Assembly: GCA_903953615.1 (NCBI GenBank)
Contig: CAJBKH010000217.1
Coordinates: 1-16,192 of the forward strand
From: an uncultured Bacteroidota bacterium
GTDB taxonomy: Bacteria > Bacteroidota > Bacteroidia > NS11-12g > UBA955
Direction: 5' to 3'
DNA: 16,192 bases
Below are positions 1 through 7,100 of the stretch, one piece after another. The notes below the pieces were generated by a model. That model was not told the origin of the DNA. It saw only the letters and a list, made by a program, of their open reading frames with translations, and ran no database searches. Made by a program: the position numbers and the translations under genes. Positions within the stretch are counted from its first letter, which is position 1, and every line of letters starts with the position of its first letter.

Positions 1-84
1 AACATCTCCGAATTTGAGAACGGGTTATATACTCTTCACATTCCAGATTTAGGGTATAGCACTCAATTGGTATTGATGAGATGA
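1..84 (+). CDS. 3' end of an exported protein with a probable T9SS type A C-terminal sorting domain (partial)
   Basis: Frame 1 is open from the first base of the window to a TGA at 82-84 and gives 27 residues, beginning NISEFENGLYTLHIPDLG and ending STQLVLMR. The pattern is a short 'NIS.., NGLY' turn, a beta strand, then a second strand ending in hydrophobic residues and a basic C-terminus. That is the usual last stretch of the Por/T9SS type A sorting domain in Bacteroidota, which directs cargo through the outer membrane and is then removed or attached to lipopolysaccharide. The rest of the gene lies upstream of the window, so the passenger function is unknown. The assignment rests on a short piece only. 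The position agrees with the repeat block and terminator that follow directly and with two other likely T9SS cargo genes in the window. Confidence 0.6.
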   Translation, partial: NISEFENGLYTLHIPDLGYSTQLVLMR

Positions 85-112
85 AGATTCTGTGCCGCAG
101 TTAGTTCTTGTG

Positions 113-290
113 CCGCAGTTGGTGTTCTCACCAACTACCACCTTTACAACCCGCTTTATCAGGGATAACTGCGTTGTGCCTCTGTTCCGCAATTGGTGTT
201 ATCACCAACTGCATCCTTTACAACCCACTTTATCAGGGATAACTGCGTTGTGCCTCTTTACCGCAGTTGGCGTTCTCACCAACTGCATCC
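113..290. repeat. 74-bp tandem repeat, about 2.4 copies, hairpin-forming
   Basis: Copies begin at 113, 187 and 261, each with CCGCA(G/A)TTGG, and the spacing is exactly 74 bp both times. The third copy stops after about 30 bp. A shortened echo of the unit start (TGTGCCGCAGTTAGTTCT) precedes the array at 91-108. Each unit holds small inverted repeats: AGTTGGTG/CACCAACT around a TTCT or TTAT loop, TTATC/GATAA around AGG, and AACTGCG pairing with the CGCAGTT that opens the next unit (perfect at 241-247 and 262-268). A period of 74 is not a multiple of three, so this is not a coding repeat. The open frame at 92-379 crossing it is considered spurious. Function is unknown. Its place just 3' of a stop codon suggests a transcript-end or intergenic repeat family. 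Confidence 0.8.
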
Positions 291-311
291 CACACATTAG
301 GGTAGGACCGC

Positions 312-352
312 CGTGTAGCAGATCCCGCGCAAAGCCGCGGGAACGCTACACG
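312..352. repeat. GC-rich REP-like imperfect palindrome
   Basis: CGTGTAGC (312-319) pairs with GCTACACG (345-352), and the inner CCCGCG (324-329) pairs with CGCGGG (336-341) around the six-base loop CAAAGC. Small asymmetric bulges (AGAT and AAC) separate the two stems. The element is much richer in GC than the surrounding DNA. The shape, a two-part stem with an internal bulge in an intergenic spacer, resembles REP/REPIN elements mobilised by RAYT (TnpA-REP) transposases. No transposase gene is in the window, so the class is inferred. Confidence 0.6.
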
Positions 353-366
353 ACTACAAAAACTAA

Positions 367-395
367 AACCCGCCTTTAGGGCGGGTTGAAGTTTT
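367..395 (-). terminator. Rho-independent terminator of the tRNA-Arg gene, probably bidirectional
   Basis: AACCCGCC (367-374) and GGCGGGTT (380-387) form a perfect 8-bp stem with a five-base loop. Read on the minus strand, the stem is followed by TTAGTTTTTG, a good U-tract, 15 bases beyond the tRNA 3' end at 402. Read on the plus strand, it is followed by GAAGTTTTTG, so it could also stop transcripts from the gene ending at 84. The convergent arrangement fits a shared terminator. Confidence 0.75.
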
Positions 396-401
396 TGTAC
401 G

Positions 402-473
402 TGGCTTTATCAGGAATCGAACCTGAATTTAGGGCTTCGGAAACCCTCGTTCTATCCGTTGAACTATAAAGCC
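402..473 (-). tRNA. tRNA-Arg, anticodon CCG
   Basis: The minus strand folds as a 72-nt cloverleaf. The acceptor stem is GGCTTTA (467-473) with TAAAGCC (403-409) and discriminator A at 402. The D stem is GTTC/GAAC. The anticodon stem is AGGGT/GCCCT, closed by a T-G pair, with loop TTCCGAA. The T arm is TCAGG-TTCGATT-CCTGA. The anticodon CCG (complement of 438-440) reads CGG arginine codons. The 3' CCA is not encoded, because the bases after the discriminator are CGT, so it must be added after transcription. A -7 box lies just upstream and a terminator just downstream on the same strand. Confidence 0.95.
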
Positions 474-486
474 TATTTTACTAGTG

Positions 487-494
487 CAAATATA
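487..494 (-). promoter_or_regulatory. Probable tRNA-Arg promoter (-7 box)
   Basis: On the minus strand this reads TATATTTG, a perfect match to the Bacteroidota -7 consensus TAnnTTTG. It ends 13 bases before the tRNA 5' end, which would give a leader of about 7 nt. A TTTTTTG that could serve as the -33 element lies about 27 bases further upstream, more than the usual 17-23, so the -33 assignment is weak. Confidence 0.5.
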
Positions 495-781
495 ATTTGA
501 TAATATTAAGAATAGCTTGTTCAAAAAATATAATTTTAGGCTGACATCCACTTTAAATCTCCTATCAAAGGCTAAACCTAAGAATAATCACAACTTCTAA
601 TAATAGCAAGACTCTAATCATTATCAAATCATCAAATTAACGCATTATCAAATTGGTTCTCTGTCATTTTCCCGTCATTAATCACTCCCCTTTGCAACTT
701 TTTTAAAACCATTGCGTCTATCTATTAAATGTGATTGTGAATACTGTTTTACAATTCCTCATGTTATATGCTGATGCAAAG
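495..781. other. AT-rich intergenic stretch with no recognised gene
   Basis: No convincing reading frame, tRNA or known RNA family is recognisable here. The stretch is AT-rich and has several ATCAAAT/TTATCAAAT-like short words (around 620-655). It leads into a strong plus-strand terminator at 782-809 with no coding gene before it. A small untranslated RNA ending at that terminator is possible, but I could not place a clear TTTG...TAnnTTTG promoter. Confidence 0.5.
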
Positions 782-809
782 AAGCTACTTATTTTTAAGT
801 AGCTTTTTT
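782..809 (+). terminator. Strong orphan rho-independent terminator
   Basis: AAGCTACTTA (782-791) pairs perfectly over 10 bp with TAAGTAGCTT (796-805) around a TTTT loop, and the T-run continues to 809. The shape is plus-strand specific, because the minus-strand read-out lacks a U-tract. No coding sequence precedes it within 700 bp on this strand apart from the partial gene ending at 84. It therefore either ends an unannotated small RNA or insulates the efflux operon from upstream readthrough. Confidence 0.75.
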
Positions 810-846
810 GTTTTCTAAAAATCTCTAATTCAAATACAAAGAATTT

Positions 847-868
847 AACCTTATATTAAAATAAGGTT
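847..868. repeat. Small inverted repeat upstream of the efflux operon
   Basis: AACCTTAT (847-854) and ATAAGGTT (861-868) form a perfect 8-bp inverted repeat with a six-base spacer. No T-run follows, so it is not a terminator. It sits about 170 bp before the TetR gene and could be a protein-binding site or chance in AT-rich DNA. Confidence 0.35.
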
Positions 869-953
869 CGTAAATTCGTACCCCGTTAGCATACAATTTG
901 TAAAAAAGTTATTACCCCTTAATCAACCCATGAATTTTTAATCCGACAAAAAA

Positions 954-961
954 GAACGTTC
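954..961. promoter_or_regulatory. Possible TetR operator half-palindrome GAACGTTC
   Basis: GAACGTTC is a perfect 8-bp palindrome within AAAAAAGAACGTTCATCAA, 84 bp before the start codon of the TetR gene and about 33 bp upstream of the proposed -33 box. TetR-family regulators usually bind palindromes near their own promoter, so this is a natural candidate for autoregulation. The palindrome is short and does not extend, so the call is weak. Confidence 0.3.
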
Positions 962-993
962 ATCAATAAACTACGGAAACTCTCGAAATCAAA

Positions 994-1025
994 TTTGTTT
1001 CCTCGGTTTATTTAGCATTATTTTG
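994..1025 (+). promoter_or_regulatory. Probable promoter of the efflux operon
   Basis: TTTG (994-997) is followed after 20 bases by TTATTTTG (1018-1025), which matches the Bacteroidota TTTG-N17-23-TAnnTTTG promoter at seven of eight -7 positions. Transcription would start around 1031, giving a leader of only about 7 nt before the ATG at 1038. That short leader also argues that the in-frame TTG at 1023 is not the start codon. Confidence 0.45.
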
Positions 1026-1037
1026 CACCACCAAAAA

Positions 1038-1655
1038 ATGTTAGTTAGAATTTGTCAGATATCCCAAAAATTATTCATGCGTTATGGCATCCGAAGTATC
1101 ACAATGGATGATGTGGCAAGAGAATTAAGTATCTCCAAAAAGACTTTGTACCAATATGTTGCTGATAAAGATGATTTAGTAAAAAAAACCATCAGTATCC
1201 ACTTAGAAGAAATAGATCAAATGGTACAAACCGTTATGTCGAAAGAAGAAAACGCCATTCAGCAAATCCTGAAAATTGCTGATATGATGATACTATTGCA
1301 TAACGAGGTAAGCGAAGGCTTGCTCTTTGACCTTAAAAAATTTCACCCAGAAACCTTCGACTTGCTCACAGAGCACCGCGAAAGAACCATGTTTGTGCAA
1401 GTTACCAATAATTTAAGCACTGGTATTAAACAAAAATTGTACAGAAAAGACATACCTGTCGAGCTCACCGCTAGTATGTATATGAACCTTGTATACACCA
1501 GCATCGATGGACATGTCGGCCATTCGAAAAACAAAAGTTTTCCTGAAAAATATGCAGCGCTTATTAATTACCATTTCCATGCTATCTGCACCGAGGAAGG
1601 CTTACAATACTTCAATAAAAATAAAAAAACATTAACCAATATAACCTTGCAATAA
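1038..1655 (+). CDS. TetR/AcrR-family transcriptional regulator of the efflux operon
   Basis: The 205-residue product begins MLVRICQISQKLFMRYG. Residues 1-50 form the TetR-type DNA-binding domain: helix 1, a 'F-x-x-YGIRSITMDDVA' segment, and the helix-turn-helix at about 21-41 with SISKKTLYQYVADKDDL. This is the standard 'K-x-T-[LI]-Y-x-[YH]-[VF]-x-x-K-[ED]-x-L' signature. The remaining ~150 residues are helical and variable, as expected for the ligand-binding and dimerisation domain. I chose the ATG at 1038; an in-frame TTG at 1023 would add five residues but overlaps the proposed -7 box. The stop codon overlaps the ATG of the next gene (TAATG), so the two are likely translationally coupled. 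As first gene of an RND operon it most likely represses the operon until a toxic ligand binds. The ligand is unknown. Confidence 0.9.
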   Translation: MLVRICQISQKLFMRYGIRSITMDDVARELSISKKTLYQYVADKDDLVKKTISIHLEEIDQMVQTVMSKEENAIQQILKIADMMILLHNEVSEGLLFDLKKFHPETFDLLTEHRERTMFVQVTNNLSTGIKQKLYRKDIPVELTASMYMNLVYTSIDGHVGHSKNKSFPEKYAALINYHFHAICTEEGLQYFNKNKKTLTNITLQ

Positions 1656-2986
1656 TGAAACATACATTGCTATTCGTATTTATTCTGGCTACCAGCGCGA
1701 ATATTTACAGTCAAAACCAAAACAAAAAGACAGCCGACACGCTCTCTTTTAGCCTACAACAAGCCATTGATTATGCCTTGACCAACAACCCCAATTACAA
1801 AAACGCTGTCGCCGATGTGGCTTATGCGCAACAACAAGTAAAAGAGGTGAAGGCCATTGGTATCCCGCAAGCAAAAATCAATGTTCAAATGCAAGATGCG
1901 ATACAAAAACAAGTATTCGTATTTCCAGTGAATGGCACCCCTACACCAATTCGTATTGGCAACAAATACACCACGCAAGCAGCGCTTAACGTTACTTGGT
2001 TGATGTTAGATGGTTCTTATTTTCTTGGACTAAAAGCAGCCAGTGAATTTACAGAAATGTCTAAAAAGTTAGCTTACAAAAGCGAGTTAGACATTCGCAC
2101 CGATGTTTCTAAAACGTATTTCATGGCACTTATCACTTTAGAAAATATCAAATTGGTAGGCAACAGTTACAAAACTATCAATTCGCTTTACACCCAAACA
2201 GCTGCTTTAAACAAAGAAGGCTTTGCGGAATCTTTGGATGTTGACCGTTTAAAATTACAGCTCAATAACATTACCATTACCCAACATAAACTCAACGACC
2301 AATACCAAATTGTATTGGCTTTATTGAAATCGAAAATGGGCATGAACCCAGAGCAAGCCATGAAAATTACGGATGATATTAATTTAATTAATGAGCGTTA
2401 TACGGTTGCTGATACCACTGAATTAAAATTATCAAATCGTGCAGAATATCAAATTTTACAACAACAATTGTTGCTTAACAAATACGATGTAAGACGTTAC
2501 CAATTTGGCAAATACCCTAGCTTAGCCGGTGCTTTCACTTACCAACAAAGTACTTTTGGAGAAACCATTAACTACAGCAAATGGTATGACAACTACTTCT
2601 TAGCTTTACAATTGAGCATTCCAGTATTTGGTGGATTTGGCAATGATGCTAAAATCCAAAAAGCTAGAATCACCCAAATAAAAACTGAAAATACGATTGC
2701 CAATGTAGAAAACCTATTGACCCTCGAAGTGTTTCAAGCCAAGCAAAAATACTTGCGTGCAGAAGAATATGTGATACAACAAAAAGAAAACCTAGCCTTG
2801 GCCGATAAGATTGTAAACATTACCATGATTAAATACAAAGAAGGTGTAGGCAGCAATCTTGAAGTAACCACCGCTACACAAGATCAAAAAAATGCACAAA
2901 CCAATTATCTCAATGCCCTTTACGATTTAATCATTGCTAAAATCGATTATAACACCGCCATGGGACAACCCACCAAATTCAATTAA
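1655..2986 (+). CDS. TolC-family outer-membrane efflux protein
   Basis: The 443-residue product has a signal peptide (MKHTLLFVFILATSANIYSQ) and then two similar halves typical of the outer membrane efflux protein (OEP) family, about 33-225 and 250-440. The first half contains 'LSLQQAIDYAL..NP.Y'-type text (LQQAIDYALTNNPNYKNA) with the long helices that build the periplasmic tunnel. The second has FGKYPSLAGAF, the strand FLALQLSIPVFGGFGND, and a closing helix with EVTTATQDQKNAQTNYLNALYDLIIAKIDYNTAMGQ split around residues 410-438. The protein should trimerise as the outer-membrane exit duct of the tripartite pump encoded with the next two genes. Its ATG overlaps the TetR stop codon by one base, and 38 bases separate it from the adaptor gene. 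Length and domain order are normal for the family. Substrates cannot be read from this component. Confidence 0.93.
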   Translation: MKHTLLFVFILATSANIYSQNQNKKTADTLSFSLQQAIDYALTNNPNYKNAVADVAYAQQQVKEVKAIGIPQAKINVQMQDAIQKQVFVFPVNGTPTPIRIGNKYTTQAALNVTWLMLDGSYFLGLKAASEFTEMSKKLAYKSELDIRTDVSKTYFMALITLENIKLVGNSYKTINSLYTQTAALNKEGFAESLDVDRLKLQLNNITITQHKLNDQYQIVLALLKSKMGMNPEQAMKITDDINLINERYTVADTTELKLSNRAEYQILQQQLLLNKYDVRRYQFGKYPSLAGAFTYQQSTFGETINYSKWYDNYFLALQLSIPVFGGFGNDAKIQKARITQIKTENTIANVENLLTLEVFQAKQKYLRAEEYVIQQKENLALADKIVNITMIKYKEGVGSNLEVTTATQDQKNAQTNYLNALYDLIIAKIDYNTAMGQPTKFN

Positions 2987-3024
2987 TCAATAAAAATCAT
3001 AACCACCCCAATATTATTCAAAAA

Positions 3025-4140
3025 ATGAAGACTTTAGTATCCATCATTATTGCAGCACTTTTATTTACTGCATGTAATTCTGATCAACTCGCAAAAAAGA
3101 AAAAAGAACTTGAAGGTTTAAAATCTGGCTTGACTGCCACGCAAGAAAAGATTAAAAAGCTTGAAGAAGAAATTGCTAAACTTGATACATCAGCGAAAGT
3201 TGACAAAGTATCAGAAGTTACTACCATGGCTTTGGCGCCTAGTATTTTTAAAACATATATTGAAATACAAGGCCGTGTAGATGCAGATGAAAACGTTTCA
3301 CTATCTTCTCAAATGGGTGGCATGGTAACCAAAATCAATGTAAAAGTTGGTCAAGAAGTTAGCAAAGGACAAGTATTAGCCGAAACCGATGCAAGTGCTA
3401 TTTACCAACAAATTTCCGATTTGCAAACTAACCTTGATTTATCGAAACAAGTGTTCCAAAAACAACAGAATTTATGGAACCAAAAAATAGGCACTGAAAT
3501 ACAATTCCTACAAGCTAAAACCACCAAAGAAAGTTTAGAGAAAAAAATGAGTTTAATGCAAGAGCAATTGCGCATGAGCAAAATTATCTCTCCAATTAGC
3601 GGTACGGTTGATGCGGTGAACATTAAATTGGCGCAAACCATAATGCCAGGTATGAATGCTATTAACGTTGTTAATTTTTCGAACTTAAAAGTAAAAGCAG
3701 ATGTAGCAGAAAGCTATTCACAAAGAGTAAAAACTGGCAATACAGTTTTAATTTATTTCCCAGATATTAACGACTCACTTTCATCTACAGTAAACTACGC
3801 TTCTCGTGCTATCAATCCATTGACCAGAACCTTTGGCGTTGAAGTTTTATTAGCTAACAACAAAAACTACCACCCTAACATGGTGGCTAAAATTAAAATC
3901 AACGACTATCAATCTGCTAAGCCAGAAATGATCGTGCCAATTCGCTACATTCAAAAAAGCAATAACAAAAACTTTGTATTGGTTGAAGAAAAAGGTGTTG
4001 CAGTTAAAAAAGTAATTACAATCGGTAAAGAATACAATGGCTATGCACAAATTATTTCAGGACTCGTTGAAGGCGATCAATTGATTATCGAAGGGTATGA
4101 TTTAATTAACGAAGGTGATAAAATCACTGTTAAAAAATAA
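3025..4140 (+). CDS. RND efflux periplasmic adaptor (HlyD/AcrA-type membrane fusion lipoprotein)
   Basis: The 371-residue product starts with a lipoprotein signal peptide, with lipobox LLFTAC and the lipidated residue Cys17. Residues 20-55 form a charged heptad-like stretch (QLAKKKKELEGLKSGL...KIKKLEEEIAKL), an extra predicted coiled coil between the lipid anchor and the conserved core. The core then runs in order: first lipoyl half at 90-122 (GGMVTKINVKVGQEVSKGQVL), alpha-hairpin at about 124-185, second lipoyl half at 187-215 (ISPISGTVDAVNIKLAQTI), beta-barrel at about 218-300, and a membrane-proximal domain to the end. It should bridge the TolC-type channel and the RND pump of the same operon; 38- and 41-base gaps to its neighbours support co-transcription. 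The N-terminal coiled coil is the one unusual element. Otherwise it is a typical member. Confidence 0.93.
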   Translation: MKTLVSIIIAALLFTACNSDQLAKKKKELEGLKSGLTATQEKIKKLEEEIAKLDTSAKVDKVSEVTTMALAPSIFKTYIEIQGRVDADENVSLSSQMGGMVTKINVKVGQEVSKGQVLAETDASAIYQQISDLQTNLDLSKQVFQKQQNLWNQKIGTEIQFLQAKTTKESLEKKMSLMQEQLRMSKIISPISGTVDAVNIKLAQTIMPGMNAINVVNFSNLKVKADVAESYSQRVKTGNTVLIYFPDINDSLSSTVNYASRAINPLTRTFGVEVLLANNKNYHPNMVAKIKINDYQSAKPEMIVPIRYIQKSNNKNFVLVEEKGVAVKKVITIGKEYNGYAQIISGLVEGDQLIIEGYDLINEGDKITVKK

Positions 4141-4181
4141 GCGTTTCCAAAATACAAAAGTTATACATAACAGTTAACCCT

Positions 4182-7100
4182 ATGTTAGATAAAATAAAAG
4201 AATTTAAACCCTCCAGTTGGGCCATTGATAATAAAATTACCATTTATTTGGTAACTATTTTTATCACCCTTGCAGGTATTATGGCATACAATTCGTTGCC
4301 AAAAGAAAACTTTCCAGACATTACAGTTCCTACCATTTATATTAATACCATTAATGGCGGTAACTCTCCTACCAATATTGAAAACACTATTACCAAACCG
4401 ATTGAGAAAAAATTAAAAGCTTTGTCGGGTGTAAAAAAATTCAATAGTACCTCCCTGCAAGACGTTTCTGTTATTACCGTTGAATTCCATACCGATGTTA
4501 AAGTTGAGGTGGCCAAACAACGTGTAAAAGACGCAGTAGATGCTGCCCGTGGCGACATGCCTGCAACCCTTACCAAAGAACCAATGATAAAAGAGGTTGC
4601 TTTCTCTGAAATGCCTATTATGTATATCAATATTTCTGGTCAGTATGATTTGAAAAAATTGAAAAAATATGCTGAAGATTTACAAGACCGTGTTGAAGGC
4701 TTAAGAGAAATTACAGAGGTAAAATTAGTTGGCGCACTCGAAAGAGAAATTCAGGTGAACATTGATGTATACAAACTTCAAGCAGCGCAATTAACCTTAG
4801 CAGATGTGCAACGCGCTATCTCTTCAGAAAACTTAACCATCAATGGTGGTAGTGTGCCTATCAATGGCATGAAACCAACCTTGAGCATTAAGAGTGAATT
4901 CCAAGATCCGAAAGAAATTGAGGACATCATTGTTACATCTGCTTCTGGCGCAAAATTATTTATCCGAGACTTTGCCGAAGTAGTCGATACTTATAAAGAA
5001 AAAGAAAGTTACTCAAGTTCAAATGGTAAAAATGTAATCACCCTAAATGTGATTAAACGCTCTGGCGAAAACTTAATTGATGCGGCAGATAAAATTCAAG
5101 CCATTATTAAGGAAATGAAGGTAAAAGAATTTCCGAAAGGATTAGATGTAACGGTGAGTGGCGACCAAAGTAATAAAACCAAAGAAATGTTAACCGATTT
5201 GATTAATACCATTATCATTGGCTTTATTTTAGTAACCATCGTATTGATGTTCTTTATGGGTGTTACCAATGCCTTATTCGTAGCGCTATCTGTGCCGCTT
5301 TCAATGTTCATTGCCTTCTTGATTATGCCAAGCATAGGCTTTACATTTAACATGATGGTGTTGTTCTCCTTTATCCTCGCTTTGGGTATTGTGGTAGATG
5401 ATGCGATTGTAGTAATTGAGAATACGCATCGACTTTTTGACAACGGTAAGCGGGACATAAAAACCGCGGCAAAAATGGCCGTTGGCGAAGTCTTCTTACC
5501 TGTATTATCGGGTACCATTACAACACTTGCACCATTCATTCCATTGGTATTCTGGAGTGGTATCATTGGTAAATTCATGTACTTTATTCCTGTTACTTTA
5601 ATCATCTCATTGCTAGCTTCATTGTTTGTGGCTTATATCATCAACCCAGTGTTTGCGGTCGATTTTATGAAATCGCACGAAGAAGAAAAACAACAGTATG
5701 GCAAGCTTACACGCAAAGCGCGTTTACAATTAATTTTATATGCCATTGTTGCAATCATCGCATATTTATCGGGCAATATTGGCGCAGGTAATTTTGTAAT
5801 ATTCCTTGCCTTCTTCTTAGTATTAAACAGATTGTGGTTATACAAAGCAATTGAGGCATGGCAGTTCAGAATATGGCCTGGCATTATAAATAGTTATACC
5901 AAGTTATTGGTGTGGTGTTTGCGCAAACCTTGGCGTCCTGTTTTTTATGTAATCATCCTTTTCTTTGCTTCGATTGTGTTCTTCCTAGTGCGTGGACCAA
6001 AAGTGGTATTTTTTCCAGGTGGCGACCCGAACAACGTATATGTTTATGTTAAATTACCTGAAGGTACCGATCCTGCCATTACAAACGAAGTAATGCGAAA
6101 AGTAGAAGCAAAAGTAAATACCGTTATTAAAAAGAACGACCCTGTTGTTGAGTCGATGATTAGTAACGTAACCATTGGTGTTACCGATCCACGTGATGGC
6201 GATATGAACTCTTATCCGAACAAAGGTAAAATTGCCATTGCATTCGTTGAGTTCGAAAAACGCCATGGTGTTTCTACCTCAGATTATTTAATGAAGCTAC
6301 AAGCTTTAAAGTGGGATATTCCAGCAGCAGAAATTGTAGTGAACAAAGAACAAAACGGACCACCTACACCTAAACCAATTAGTTTAGAAATTATAGGTGA
6401 AGACTTCGATCAATTGGTGAGCAATGCTGACAATGTGAGAAAATTCATTAACAATTCAAAAATTGAAGGTGTAGATAATTTGAAATCAGATTTCGTGAGC
6501 AACAAACCAGAAATTGTGTTCGACATCGATAGAGAAAGAGCCTTGCGCGAAGGCATCTCAGCTTATCAATTGGCAATGGAAATTCGCGGCGCTGTTTATG
6601 GTATCGAAGCTTCTAAATTTAGAGATGTAGACGATGAGTATCCAATCCAATTGCGTTACAAATCCGATCAAAGAATTGACATCGAAACCTTGCGTAATTT
6701 AAAAATTACTTACCGCGATATGACAATGGGTGGAATTGTGAGAAGTGTTCCAGTATCTGCCTTCTGCGATGTGCGTTACGATTATACTTATGCAGGTATC
6801 AAACGCAAAAACGACAAACGTGTGATCACTTTATCTTCTGATGTAAAAGAAGGATACAATCCCAATGAGGTAGTTGCCAAAGTGCAAGCAGCAATGGAAA
6901 ACTACAAACCAACAGGTGATGTAGAAGTTAAATTTGCTGGTGATAAAGAAGAGCAAGAATCAACCATGCGTTTCTTAGGTGGTGCTATGTTAACCGCTGT
7001 AGGCTTAATGATGTTGGTATTGGTAGGCTTGTTTAACTCACTTGGCAAACCATTGATTATCCTTTCAGAAATTGTATTGAGTATTGTGGGTGTATTAATT

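Noticed and set aside
91..290. Possible CRISPR array
   Set aside because: The units are contiguous 74-bp repeats without unique spacers, there are only 2.4 copies, and no cas gene is present.
92..379. 95-residue open frame across the repeat block
   Set aside because: It spans the 74-bp repeats (not a multiple of three), the REP-like hairpin and the terminator stem. Its composition is unlike a protein, and repeat copies fall in different frames.
1023..1037. Upstream TTG start for the TetR gene
   Set aside because: It would add only five residues (MHHQK) and lies within the proposed -7 box. The ATG at 1038 gives a normal TetR N-terminus.
5096..5605. 169-residue minus-strand frame inside the RND pump gene
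   Set aside because: It is a shadow of the coding strand with no recognisable domain, promoter or signal. The same applies to the 194-residue frame at 6902-7486 and the 97-residue frame at 4337-4630.
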